Source: an uncultured Verrucomicrobiales bacterium
GTDB lineage: Bacteria > Verrucomicrobiota > Verrucomicrobiia > Verrucomicrobiales > Akkermansiaceae
DNA length: 46,704 nucleotides
Assembly: GCA_937128235.1 (NCBI GenBank)
Contig: CAKZMG010000210.1
Coordinates: 1 to 46,704, forward strand
Direction of reading: 5' to 3'
The position numbers were made by a program, and so were the translations under genes. Below are positions 24,793 to 33,637 of this stretch, piece after piece (within the stretch, counting starts at the first letter, position 1; each line of letters starts with the position of its first letter). Under the pieces are notes generated by a model. That model was not told where the DNA came from. It saw nothing but the letters and a program-made list of their open reading frames with translations, and made no database searches.

Positions 24793-26643
24793 CTACTTTA
24801 CGACTGGTCCGGTGATGATGGATTCGGTGTGGGTCCATTTGATGGAATCTAGCGTGCTGATGGCGGGTGCTTCATCACTGATAGCAATGAAGTGGTTCTT
24901 GCGCTTGCGGAGTGAGTCCAGCTTGTTTTGAAGTTTAGCGGACATGTTTTTATGGTGCTTATGGATCAGCTTGAGCGACTCCACCGGAGTGCTAGGGGTA
25001 AGTTTTACGGTTTCACCAGCGGCTATGTTAGAGGCTTCCCAGACTTGACCTGTGGCATCGATGTAGATGAGTGATTGTAGCTCGAAGTCGAATGATGAGT
25101 TCAGCATCGGAGCACCTTCATTGCTTTTGAGGTTAATTCTGCCACGCGTGGAAATGACGCTTTCGAGGTAGTGACCATGCACTGAGCGAGACTGGAACCA
25201 ATCGCCAGATGCGCTCAAGCCAGTGTCTCCGTGCTTGGCAGTGTAGTTGGATGAGCCGCCGCCATTATTTCTGGTGACTCTGGAGAAACGTGAGGGTGCC
25301 ACAGGGACTGGTGACAGGTAAGTGGCGGATGAGGTCTCAAATGATCCACCTAGGATAACTCCAGTGCGGGCGACTTGTTCTTGCCAGACGTAAGCTTTAT
25401 TTTCACCTCCATCTGCCCGCACTTCGATAAGCTGCACGCGCTGTCCGTGACCACCGAATCCGTCCTGGATGATGATGAGTAAAACGAGTAGTAAACTAGC
25501 TCCAAGCGCGATTAGTGGGGTGGTGATGAATAAGCGATGACGCTGCCCAGCCTTCGCAAAGACGAAGAGATTTACCGGGCCTACAAGGATTCCGAAGGCG
25601 ATGAGGATGAGGATGAGGTAGATGGGGGAGAAGCTTAGTTTTCCGAGTGCCTTCTGTAGTGACCAAGTTCCAGATCCGGTGATGTCTGACTCGTAGTTTT
25701 CATTGAGTGAGAGAATTTTTGGGTGCTCAATGGTTGATCCATTGATGAGCTTAACCGCTTGCTTTACGTCGAGTGACTTGATGCTGGAGAGGGGAGTGAT
25801 GGTGATCTTGCCAAAGGAACGCGTGATGCTCGCTTTGTTTTTATTTTCTGCGGAGTTATCTATCTGGAGTGAATTCAGGTTCGAGGCTGGGTTGAGCTTG
25901 TAGATGAAAATATTTCCTCCTAGGCGGTTCCACTCTAGGATGGCATTTTTCACTTCTGCTGTCATTTCACGCCAGTCTTCATCCGTGCAGACAATGGCAT
26001 CAAACCCACTGAAGGCTCGCCAATCTGTGGGCATGTTTGCCGGTGTGAACTCGGTGGTGTAGTCATTACTCCCGCTGCCGTAGCCTCTAGATGAGTGTGG
26101 GATGTGGGTGTTAAATGTTCCGTTGTGTGGGACGTAGAGCTTGGTGCTGAGAAGGGTGGCAGGGACTTCCATGTGCTGCTCGCAGTTCATGCTGTCATGA
26201 ATGGTGTTGCCACCTGAGTTCAGCTGGATGCTGAGGCTTGAGGTAGCGATGTCAGTATGTGAGTGAGGTATGGAGGTGACAATAGGAACCAAGATGTCAT
26301 AGGTCTTGGTGCTCTCAGGTGGGCAGGTGTAGCTAAACTCTGAGGTCAGTGTGGGGTGATCATTTCTACCTGAGTAATAGTAGTGATTCTGTCCCTCGGA
26401 ACCAAAGTTCAGTGACCAGTCTTTTTCAAATTTTGTTCCATTTTTTAGCGTCAGACGAAAGGGCATGTAGCCACTGCTAGGGAGAGAGCCTACGAGTGGT
26501 AATAGCTTCGCGGTGGTCTTGTTCTTATCATCATAGGAATGATTGATCAGCTCATGCTGAGCCTGAAGCTGAGCCTGGAGTATGACACTGTTCACGAACA
26601 AAAGTGCGAGCAGTGCGGTGATGGTTTTTTTAAACTGGATCAT
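24793..26643 (-). CDS. Exported membrane-anchored protein of the MoxR/ABC unit
   Basis: 616 residues, no recognised family. Signal peptide about 1-28. Residues about 30-335 form a predicted periplasmic part that includes FDAIVCTDEDWREM near 214 and GGNIFIYKLN near 242, reminiscent of a glutamine-amidotransferase-like fold often seen in ABC-linked membrane proteins. Two transmembrane helices follow (about 345-365 and 373-396), then a second soluble half (about 400-616). Position between moxR and the ABC ATPase indicates an accessory of that system. Function unknown. Confidence 0.75.
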   Translation of the reverse strand: MIQFKKTITALLALLFVNSVILQAQLQAQHELINHSYDDKNKTTAKLLPLVGSLPSSGYMPFRLTLKNGTKFEKDWSLNFGSEGQNHYYYSGRNDHPTLTSEFSYTCPPESTKTYDILVPIVTSIPHSHTDIATSSLSIQLNSGGNTIHDSMNCEQHMEVPATLLSTKLYVPHNGTFNTHIPHSSRGYGSGSNDYTTEFTPANMPTDWRAFSGFDAIVCTDEDWREMTAEVKNAILEWNRLGGNIFIYKLNPASNLNSLQIDNSAENKNKASITRSFGKITITPLSSIKSLDVKQAVKLINGSTIEHPKILSLNENYESDITGSGTWSLQKALGKLSFSPIYLILILIAFGILVGPVNLFVFAKAGQRHRLFITTPLIALGASLLLVLLIIIQDGFGGHGQRVQLIEVRADGGENKAYVWQEQVARTGVILGGSFETSSATYLSPVPVAPSRFSRVTRNNGGGSSNYTAKHGDTGLSASGDWFQSRSVHGHYLESVISTRGRINLKSNEGAPMLNSSFDFELQSLIYIDATGQVWEASNIAAGETVKLTPSTPVESLKLIHKHHKNMSAKLQNKLDSLRKRKNHFIAISDEAPAISTLDSIKWTHTESIITGPVVK

Positions 26644-26658
26644 GAAAATTGAGTAAAT

Positions 26659-27666
26659 TTATGATGCTTTGATGGTCTTCGGTGTGGACTTATCTTGTCC
26701 AGGGATTTCCTTGAGCAGGTTCATCACTACGTCATTAGTAGTGATGCCTTCCACGCGTGCATTGTAGTCTAACAGAATTCGATGACGGATCACCGCAGGC
26801 GCGACATACGCCACGTCCTCGAATGAGGCATGGGTGCGCTCGTTCATGAGTGCGCGTGCCTTCGCGGCAGATGCCAGCGAGAGTGCCGCACGTGGGCTGG
26901 CTCCGTATTTCACATTAGCAGATGCCGCGGACTGTCCCGGATGAGTAGCATCCACGAGTCTTGCGATGTAGTTTGCCACTACGTCTGGGAGGTAAATTTT
27001 CCTCACCAACCTGAGCAGCGTATCCAGCGTGCCGGCATCCATGATGCTATCGACATAGGGCTCGGTGCCGAGCTCACGTGAGTTGACAATTTTCTCTAGC
27101 GTAGAGACCGAGTTCCGCGTGACTTCGAGCTTGAAGAGGAAGCGGTCTAGCTGAGCCTCCGGAAGCGGATAAGTGCCCTCTAGCTCGATGGGGTTCTGCG
27201 TGGCGAGCACGAAAAATGGTGACGGCAGGGGATGCGTCTCACCAATGACGGTGACGCGCTGTTCCTGCATCGCTTCCAGCAGTGCGGACTGAGTTTTTGG
27301 TGAGGCGCGGTTGATCTCATCCGCGAGCATGATGTTTGTGAAGAGCGGACCAGGCTGGAATTTAAATTCTCTACGACCATCGACTTCTTGCAAAACAGGA
27401 TTTCCCGTGATGTCGCCAGGGAGGAGATCTGGCGTGAACTGAATCCGTTTGGTGTCTAGCCCTAATGTCTTAGAAAGCCCTTTGACAAGCTCCGTTTTCC
27501 CAAGCCCCGGCAGACCTTCTAGCAAAATATGACCACGAGCGAGAAGCCCTGTGATCACAAGATCGATGAGTTGCTCTTGACCGAAAAGGACTTGATTGAG
27601 CGCGGTGTTCAGTGAGCGGATATGCTTCGCAGCATTGGTGACTTCAGTTTCTGATGCGTATTCCAT
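26659..27666 (-). CDS. moxR: MoxR-family AAA ATPase
   Basis: 335 residues. Walker A GLPGLGKT (51-58), Walker B LADEINR (114-120), sensor-1 region VLATQNPIELEGTYPLPEAQLDRF. MoxR ATPases act with DUF58/VWA proteins, present downstream, probably remodelling or inserting cofactors into substrates. ATG 27666 is used because the 62 codons upstream in frame lack any AAA homology and cover the promoter region. It is the head of the minus-strand operon. Confidence 0.9.
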   Translation of the reverse strand: MEYASETEVTNAAKHIRSLNTALNQVLFGQEQLIDLVITGLLARGHILLEGLPGLGKTELVKGLSKTLGLDTKRIQFTPDLLPGDITGNPVLQEVDGRREFKFQPGPLFTNIMLADEINRASPKTQSALLEAMQEQRVTVIGETHPLPSPFFVLATQNPIELEGTYPLPEAQLDRFLFKLEVTRNSVSTLEKIVNSRELGTEPYVDSIMDAGTLDTLLRLVRKIYLPDVVANYIARLVDATHPGQSAASANVKYGASPRAALSLASAAKARALMNERTHASFEDVAYVAPAVIRHRILLDYNARVEGITTNDVVMNLLKEIPGQDKSTPKTIKAS

Positions 27667-27746
27667 GGTGAGTAAATTTAGGCAAAATCGCCTGATGAAG
27701 GATTCGTTTTTTATTGAGAAAAAACCAAACCACCAAACGACATCTG

Positions 27747-27775
27747 AAAGTATGAAATGGCAGAGTTTGTGGCAA
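27747..27775 (-). promoter_or_regulatory. Possible moxR promoter
   Basis: On the minus strand TTGCCA (complement of 27770-27775), 17 nt, then TACTTT (complement of 27747-27752). The same TTGCCA -35 occurs before the AraC gene and the tRNA. The -10 is weak, and the leader to moxR would be about 75 nt. Confidence 0.3.
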
Positions 27776-27844
27776 GGATAGATTTCGTACCCATCAAATT
27801 GAATCAAGTTGACTGGATTTAAAGGGCGGCTAGGGTTTGGGCTA

Positions 27845-29953
27845 ATGAGCATGGAGATACGAGAGGTGGCGGAGAGGGTTTTGTTTGGGCGGAGCCTGGA
27901 TGAGAAGTTGGCTGTGGGAGAGTGTGCTGGGATGGCTCCTAAAGTAGTGTCGGATGTGGTGCGGGAGTGTGGAGTGAGTATGCCGGATCTGCCAGGGAGA
28001 CCGAGTGAGTTGGTGATTTCTGAGCGTGGGGTTACTCATAAGGGGGGATCGGCTTTTCCGAAGGTGAATAGGATGGATGAGACGGCGGAGCGCGGTAAGA
28101 TGCTGCATTTTCTGGCGAACCATGAGCTGCTGGCGACTGAGTTGATGGCGTTGGTGTTATTAAAGTTTCCGAATGCTCCAGCGGAATTTCGTCAGGGCGT
28201 GTATGAGACGATGCGAGAGGAGCAGGCGCACACGCTGATGTATATGCGGCGGATGCGGGAGTGTGGGATGGATTTTGGTGAGCTTCCAGTGAATGATTAT
28301 TTCTGGCGAATGGTGGCTCCGATGGAGTGCCCGATGGATTTTGTGAGTAGGTTGAGTTTGGTTTTCGAGCAGGCGAATCTGGATTACTCACTGCATTACG
28401 GGAAGCTGTTTCGCGAGGTGGGTGACACGGGGACGGCGGCGGTGCTGGAGAAGATTTATCAAGATGAGATAGGGCACGTGGGGCATGGGCTGAAGTGGTT
28501 TAGAAAATGGAAAGACGAGGGGCTGACGGACTGGGCGGCATTTAAGAAGCAGCTACATTTCCCGCTGACATTAGCACGAGCAAAAGGTATGGCTCCCTAT
28601 GATAGAAGTGGGCGCGAGCTGGCAGGAATAGATGCTGAGTGGGTGGATAAGCTAGAGGTGATAGAGCAGAGTAGGGGGAGGACTCCAGTGGTGCATTGGT
28701 TTAATCCGAATGAGGAGCTGGCTATGGCTTCATCGAGAGGGGCGGATTTTCAGCCCAATTTTCAGCCCAAGCGCGCACATTTGCTGTTAGAAAAAGATTT
28801 AGCGATGCTTCCGCTTACGTGGGCAAGAAGAGATGATGTGGTGTTGGTGGATGAGATGCCGAGTAGGGAGCATGTCTTGCGTTTAAAGCGGAACGGATTC
28901 ACGCTTCCAGAGTTTATTAAAATAGCTGATGATGAAGCGCTGTTAGAGAGAAAAATAGGAGGTCTGAAGCCTTGGGCATGGGGACCGATGGCGAGTGAGC
29001 TGATGAGCCGTTTTAAGCCAGCTATTCCAGTGGGTGTGGATCTTCCTTGGCAAGCATTTGGAAGTGAAGATGCGGAGTTGTTTTCTAAGGGATATGGTTT
29101 GAAATTAGCCGGACTGTTAGATGAAACGATAGGTAAGTTTTGTAAGTCTGTGGATGAGGTGTTAGATTCTGTTAGAGAGTTGTCTGAAGGCGGGGATGTG
29201 TTACTGAAAGCACCGTGGTCAAGCGCGGGTAGAGGGCATCTTAGGCTGCTGGGTGGTGAGTGGACTGTAGCGGGTGAAGGCTGGCTGAATAAGGTCTTAG
29301 CCGAGCAGGGAGGAGTGGTGGTAGAGCCTTGGTTGGATAGGGTGCTAGATTTCTCCGCGCAATATGAAGTGAGCGAGGATGGCATAAAGCTAGTAGGGAT
29401 GACGCGTGTGGTGAATGATGCTGCGGGGAGGTATTTAGGGACATTTGTGCATCATAAGTGGACGAGCGGTTTGGAGCCAGAACTTACGGAGTTTTTATTT
29501 AGAAAAGCAGGTGTGAAGGAGCTCTATAAAAGAGTGATTCCTGAAGTGTTAGAAACATTGTTAGATGAGAATTTCCGTGGCAGCTTCGGGGTGGATGCCA
29601 TGGTTTACCGGGCGCTCAATGGTGAGTTGAAATTAAGAAAGGTAGTGGAGGTAAATCCACGTGTGACGATGGGACGAGTTGCCCTAGAATTACTTAAAAA
29701 ATTTGGGTTTGCTGGAGCTGGGTATTATCAGATTTTACGTAAATCATCTTTGGGGGATATCGATGAGTGGCTAGAGCATTTAGGGTGCGATTCTGGGCAC
29801 GTTGATTTGCGAGATAGTTTGCTAAATAGTTTAGATAAGATGATGACTAAAATCAGCTGTCCTATCAATGATCCTCATTTGGCTGAAGAATTTATCGCTA
29901 TTTGGCATCTTAGGAAAAGCACTGAGGAGGTGCAGAAATGCTTTATTTTATAA
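27845..29953 (+). CDS. DUF455 ferritin-like domain fused to an ATP-grasp-like domain
   Basis: 702 residues. Residues about 1-260 are DUF455, a ferritin-like four-helix bundle, with a complete diiron ligand pattern: E99, E126-x2-H129, E175, E208-x2-H211. Residues about 280-635 look like ATP-grasp: a glycine-rich loop LLKAPWSSAGRG (453-464), a core strand VVVEPWLDR (491-499) and the metal-binding VEVNPR (601-606). DUF455 is usually a stand-alone protein of about 270 residues of unknown reaction. The fusion suggests coupled oxidation and ATP-dependent ligation, an inference. ATG 27845 is preferred to TTG 27809. It is divergent from moxR. Confidence 0.72.
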   Translation: MSMEIREVAERVLFGRSLDEKLAVGECAGMAPKVVSDVVRECGVSMPDLPGRPSELVISERGVTHKGGSAFPKVNRMDETAERGKMLHFLANHELLATELMALVLLKFPNAPAEFRQGVYETMREEQAHTLMYMRRMRECGMDFGELPVNDYFWRMVAPMECPMDFVSRLSLVFEQANLDYSLHYGKLFREVGDTGTAAVLEKIYQDEIGHVGHGLKWFRKWKDEGLTDWAAFKKQLHFPLTLARAKGMAPYDRSGRELAGIDAEWVDKLEVIEQSRGRTPVVHWFNPNEELAMASSRGADFQPNFQPKRAHLLLEKDLAMLPLTWARRDDVVLVDEMPSREHVLRLKRNGFTLPEFIKIADDEALLERKIGGLKPWAWGPMASELMSRFKPAIPVGVDLPWQAFGSEDAELFSKGYGLKLAGLLDETIGKFCKSVDEVLDSVRELSEGGDVLLKAPWSSAGRGHLRLLGGEWTVAGEGWLNKVLAEQGGVVVEPWLDRVLDFSAQYEVSEDGIKLVGMTRVVNDAAGRYLGTFVHHKWTSGLEPELTEFLFRKAGVKELYKRVIPEVLETLLDENFRGSFGVDAMVYRALNGELKLRKVVEVNPRVTMGRVALELLKKFGFAGAGYYQILRKSSLGDIDEWLEHLGCDSGHVDLRDSLLNSLDKMMTKISCPINDPHLAEEFIAIWHLRKSTEEVQKCFIL

Positions 29954-30143
29954 GGTGATGTGTTGTTGAACTGCTTGTTCATTAGTGGCTTGTTAGAAGC
30001 GTGATAAAAAATGATTAGGAATATTCATCAGCAAGCTTGACGAGGAGAGAAGAGTTGTTCAGTGTGTTAGAGTAGCATAAACGCTCATTACCAATGTGCG
30101 AACTTAGCTAGAAAATTAATCTCTAATCATTAAAAATTTTACC

Positions 30144-31814
30144 GTGTATTCCAACGAAGACTATCTTTTAGAATTGATCGCCGATCATGGCTTGATCACA
30201 CCTGATGATGTAAACATCTACCGTAGCAATTTATCGGGCAACCAGAGTGTGATAGAGCTAATGATTCAGGAACAAAAGCTCACAGAAGAACAAGTGGCAC
30301 AAGTATGTGCTGAGAGTTCTAGTGTGGATTATATTGATCTTGCTCACACTCCAATCGCTCCAGATATTTTTGATGCGATGCCAGAGGAGGTAGTGAGAAG
30401 ATTTAAGGCAGTTCCTGTAGCTGAGAGTGGAGGTTACCTTGTGGTGGCGCTAGCAGATCCGTTAAATTTTGAAGCACTTGATACGTTGCCACATGTTATT
30501 GGAAGAGAAATATCTCCAGTTTGCGCTACTCCGAGCGCGATTGAATCCACCATTAAAGCAAACTATGGTTCTAGTGAGGATGAGATGGGAGAGAGTCAGG
30601 AGGGACTCAGCTGGGGAGGAGAAGAGGATATTGATGAGAATGATGCTCCTATTATTAAGCTGGTGTCACATATTTTAGTGGAAGCATTTAAGATGCGAGC
30701 TAGTGATATTCATATTGAGCCATTAGAAACTTCATTGAGAGTCAGATACCGTGTAGATGGAAAGCTGATGGAGATAGATAACCATCCTAGAAAGCTGCTA
30801 CCTGCTATTGTTGCTCGTCTGAAAGTAATGAGTGGTACGATGAGTATTGCTGAGAAACGCCTGCCTCAAGATGGTAGAATTCAGATCCAAGTTTCAGGGA
30901 AAGAAGTGGATCTACGTGTTTCTAGTGTGCCGAGTAACCACGGTGAGAGTATCGTGATGCGTATCTTGGATAAGACGGCATTGATGCTAGGATTGCCTGA
31001 ACTCGGATTCCTCTCAGATGATCAGGATACTTTTAAAGAGATGATAGGTCTTCCAGACGGTATCATTCTAGTAACTGGTCCTACAGGTAGTGGTAAAACA
31101 ACGACCCTTTATGCGTGTCTGAATGTAATTAATCGACCAGATAAGAAGATTATCACTGTGGAGGATCCTGTGGAATATGAAATGCCAGGGATTAACCAAG
31201 TCATGGTGAAGACTGAGATTGGAATGACATTTGCGGCTGCTCTACGAGCGATGCTGAGACAGGCTCCAAACATTATCATGATTGGTGAGATTCGAGATGA
31301 AGAGACTGCAAATATAGCGATCAATGCCGCGCTTACTGGTCACTTAGTATTTTCAACACTTCACACAAATGATGCACCGAGTGCGGTGGCACGTCTTGCG
31401 GATATTGGAGTAAAGAAATTCCTCATAGCCTCTGCGATCCGAGCGATCATTGCTCAGCGATTGGTGAGAAAACTCTGTCCGGCTTGTAAAGCTCCAGCTG
31501 AACTCACGGAACGCGAGCAAAGAATGCTCAACATCGATGGCTCTCAAATGTCTGATAGCTCTATCTACGGTCCTGGTGGCTGTGAGAAATGTAGGCAAGG
31601 AGGATACAAGGGACGTATGGGCTTATTTGAGATTCTCAAAGTGGATGATGAAGTGAGCCACATGATCAATGATGATCTCTCCTCACCACAACTTAGAAAG
31701 CGTGCGAGAGAGCTAGGTATGAGAACGCTTAGAGAAGACGGGATCAGAAAAGTACTTTCTGGCATGACCTCGGCAGAAGAAGTGATAGGAGTGACGATGG
31801 CGGATGGAATATAA
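30144..31814 (+). CDS. GspE/PilB-type secretion ATPase, first copy
   Basis: 556 residues. N-terminal MshEN-like domain (about 1-150), then the ATPase domain with Walker A GPTGSGKT (312-319), Asp box and Walker B IIMIGEIRDEETA, His box GHLVFSTLHTND, and a zinc-binding CPACK...CEKC motif near the C-terminus. It powers type II secretion or type IV pilus extension at the inner membrane. GTG start with no Shine-Dalgarno. The next gene is a second full-length copy, 59 bp downstream. Confidence 0.9.
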   Translation: MYSNEDYLLELIADHGLITPDDVNIYRSNLSGNQSVIELMIQEQKLTEEQVAQVCAESSSVDYIDLAHTPIAPDIFDAMPEEVVRRFKAVPVAESGGYLVVALADPLNFEALDTLPHVIGREISPVCATPSAIESTIKANYGSSEDEMGESQEGLSWGGEEDIDENDAPIIKLVSHILVEAFKMRASDIHIEPLETSLRVRYRVDGKLMEIDNHPRKLLPAIVARLKVMSGTMSIAEKRLPQDGRIQIQVSGKEVDLRVSSVPSNHGESIVMRILDKTALMLGLPELGFLSDDQDTFKEMIGLPDGIILVTGPTGSGKTTTLYACLNVINRPDKKIITVEDPVEYEMPGINQVMVKTEIGMTFAAALRAMLRQAPNIIMIGEIRDEETANIAINAALTGHLVFSTLHTNDAPSAVARLADIGVKKFLIASAIRAIIAQRLVRKLCPACKAPAELTEREQRMLNIDGSQMSDSSIYGPGGCEKCRQGGYKGRMGLFEILKVDDEVSHMINDDLSSPQLRKRARELGMRTLREDGIRKVLSGMTSAEEVIGVTMADGI

Positions 31815-31873
31815 CCATTCCGCGATGATAATAATGCAATTTAGGAATCAATTTTACAGTTTAGAAAATAACA

Positions 31874-33541
31874 ATGGATAATCAACAAGTCATAGACCTC
31901 TTCATGTCAAGAGGCTTAGTAGATAAGTATTTGGCACAAGATATGATCACCTCAATGGAGACTAGTGGCAAAAGCATTGCTGAGACGCTTGCAGATTTCG
32001 ACATCGTAGCTGATAAGGACGACATCTGGCCAGTAATAGCCACTGAGATGGGTGCTGAAATGGTCGATCTCACGCAATTCGTTCCACCTGAAGAGCTTCT
32101 AGGGCAGATTCCTGGAGGGATGGCTCGGTTGCATGGGGCATTTCCCGTTAATTTAGCAGCAGAGGGACTCTATGTAGCACTTGCGGATCCTCTTAATCCT
32201 CAGGCGGCAGAAGATCTCCGTTTCGCACTCGGGAAAGAAATCATCGTTGTTGTTGCTCCAGATCATCTCATTGAGAAGAAGATAGCTGAATATTATGGTG
32301 GTGAAGATAGCATGGGCGATGTCCTCAGCCAGCTAGATTCTAAAAGCATGGGAGACCTCTCTGCGGAAGATTTAGAATCTGAGGCAAACTCAGCACCGAT
32401 CATCCGTTATGTGGATTTGGTAATGTATCAGGCGATCAATGAACAAGCCTCAGACATCCACTTCGAGCCATTTGAGAGTGAGTTCAAAATCCGCTACCGT
32501 GTGGATGGCGCCTTATTTGAAATGTCGCCACCACCGATGAATCTAGCGCGAGCTATCATTTCCCGCCTCAAGGTGATGTCGAACATGAACATCGCAGAGA
32601 CTCGTGTTCCGCAGGATGGTAGGATTGTAAAAAATATTGGTGATAAGCAGGTTGATATGCGTGTTTCATCGCTTCCTACCCAGCATGGCGAGAGTGTGGT
32701 GTTACGTATTCTTGATAGAAGTAATGTGAATCTTGAGCTTGATGTGTTAGGGCTTCCCGATGAAATGTATAGTTATATCTCTGAGACTATTCATAAACCA
32801 AACGGAATTTTCGTAGTAACTGGTCCTACTGGTGCGGGTAAAACTACTACTCTTTACGCAGCCTTGCGTAAGATTAATACGATTGATGCTAAACTTCTCA
32901 CCGCAGAAGATCCTGTAGAATATGATATTGATGGGATTATCCAGATTCCGGTGAATGATGCGATCGGTCTCGATTTCTCAAGGATTCTCAGAGCGTTCCT
33001 GCGACAAGATCCGGATCGAATCCTAGTGGGAGAGATACGTGATAAAGAAACAGCACAGATTTCAATTCAAGCATCACTCACTGGTCACTTGGTGCTATCT
33101 ACACTTCACACTAACGATGCAGCTGGTGCTGTGACTCGTCTGGTTGATATGGGGGTCGAGCCATTCCTTGTCGCGGCTTCTCTTGAGGGAGTGCTAGCTC
33201 AGCGACTCGTGAGAACGATTTGTAAAGACTGCCGAGCATCCTATGAGCCAAGTGAAGCACTCATTAATCAGCTAGGACTCTCTCCACATGAACTAGGAGA
33301 TAAGGAGTTTTATACAGGTCAAGGCTGTGAAGTTTGTGGAAATGGATACAAAGGAAGACAAGGGCTTTTCGAGCTTTTAGATGTCACAGATCCAATTCGC
33401 GAATTAATCACGAATCGGTCACCTTCAGTAGTAATCAAGCAGAAAGCGATAGAGCTAGGAATGCAGACACTGCGAGAGGATGGGCTGCGTAACATCTACA
33501 CGGGTTCTACGACCATCGAGGAGGTTCTTAAATACACATAA
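31874..33541 (+). CDS. GspE/PilB-type secretion ATPase, second copy
   Basis: 555 residues, paralogous to the preceding gene throughout. Walker A GPTGAGKT (317-324), Walker B RILVGEIRDKETA, His box GHLVLSTLHTND and zinc motif CKDC...CEVC are all intact, so both copies look active. PilT-type retraction ATPases lack the MshEN domain and zinc motif, so this is not PilT. The two may make alternative hexamers or a hetero-oligomer. A 96-bp gap separates it from gspF. Confidence 0.9.
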   Translation: MDNQQVIDLFMSRGLVDKYLAQDMITSMETSGKSIAETLADFDIVADKDDIWPVIATEMGAEMVDLTQFVPPEELLGQIPGGMARLHGAFPVNLAAEGLYVALADPLNPQAAEDLRFALGKEIIVVVAPDHLIEKKIAEYYGGEDSMGDVLSQLDSKSMGDLSAEDLESEANSAPIIRYVDLVMYQAINEQASDIHFEPFESEFKIRYRVDGALFEMSPPPMNLARAIISRLKVMSNMNIAETRVPQDGRIVKNIGDKQVDMRVSSLPTQHGESVVLRILDRSNVNLELDVLGLPDEMYSYISETIHKPNGIFVVTGPTGAGKTTTLYAALRKINTIDAKLLTAEDPVEYDIDGIIQIPVNDAIGLDFSRILRAFLRQDPDRILVGEIRDKETAQISIQASLTGHLVLSTLHTNDAAGAVTRLVDMGVEPFLVAASLEGVLAQRLVRTICKDCRASYEPSEALINQLGLSPHELGDKEFYTGQGCEVCGNGYKGRQGLFELLDVTDPIRELITNRSPSVVIKQKAIELGMQTLREDGLRNIYTGSTTIEEVLKYT

Positions 33542-33637
33542 AGTTTCACTATCGAAAATTTCCATAAAATTGGCAATCTTTGAGCTTTTCACACACCACC
33601 AACATAGTTTAATACTAATCAAAACACACACATACTT

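Noticed and set aside
27667-27852. 62-codon N-terminal extension of MoxR
   Set aside because: Sequence is unlike MoxR and overlaps the divergent promoter region; ATG 27666 fits the family start.
28762-29385. 207-residue minus-strand ORF
   Set aside because: It is fully inside the DUF455/ATP-grasp gene, Ser/Pro-rich with no domain, and arises from the strong G bias of the coding strand.
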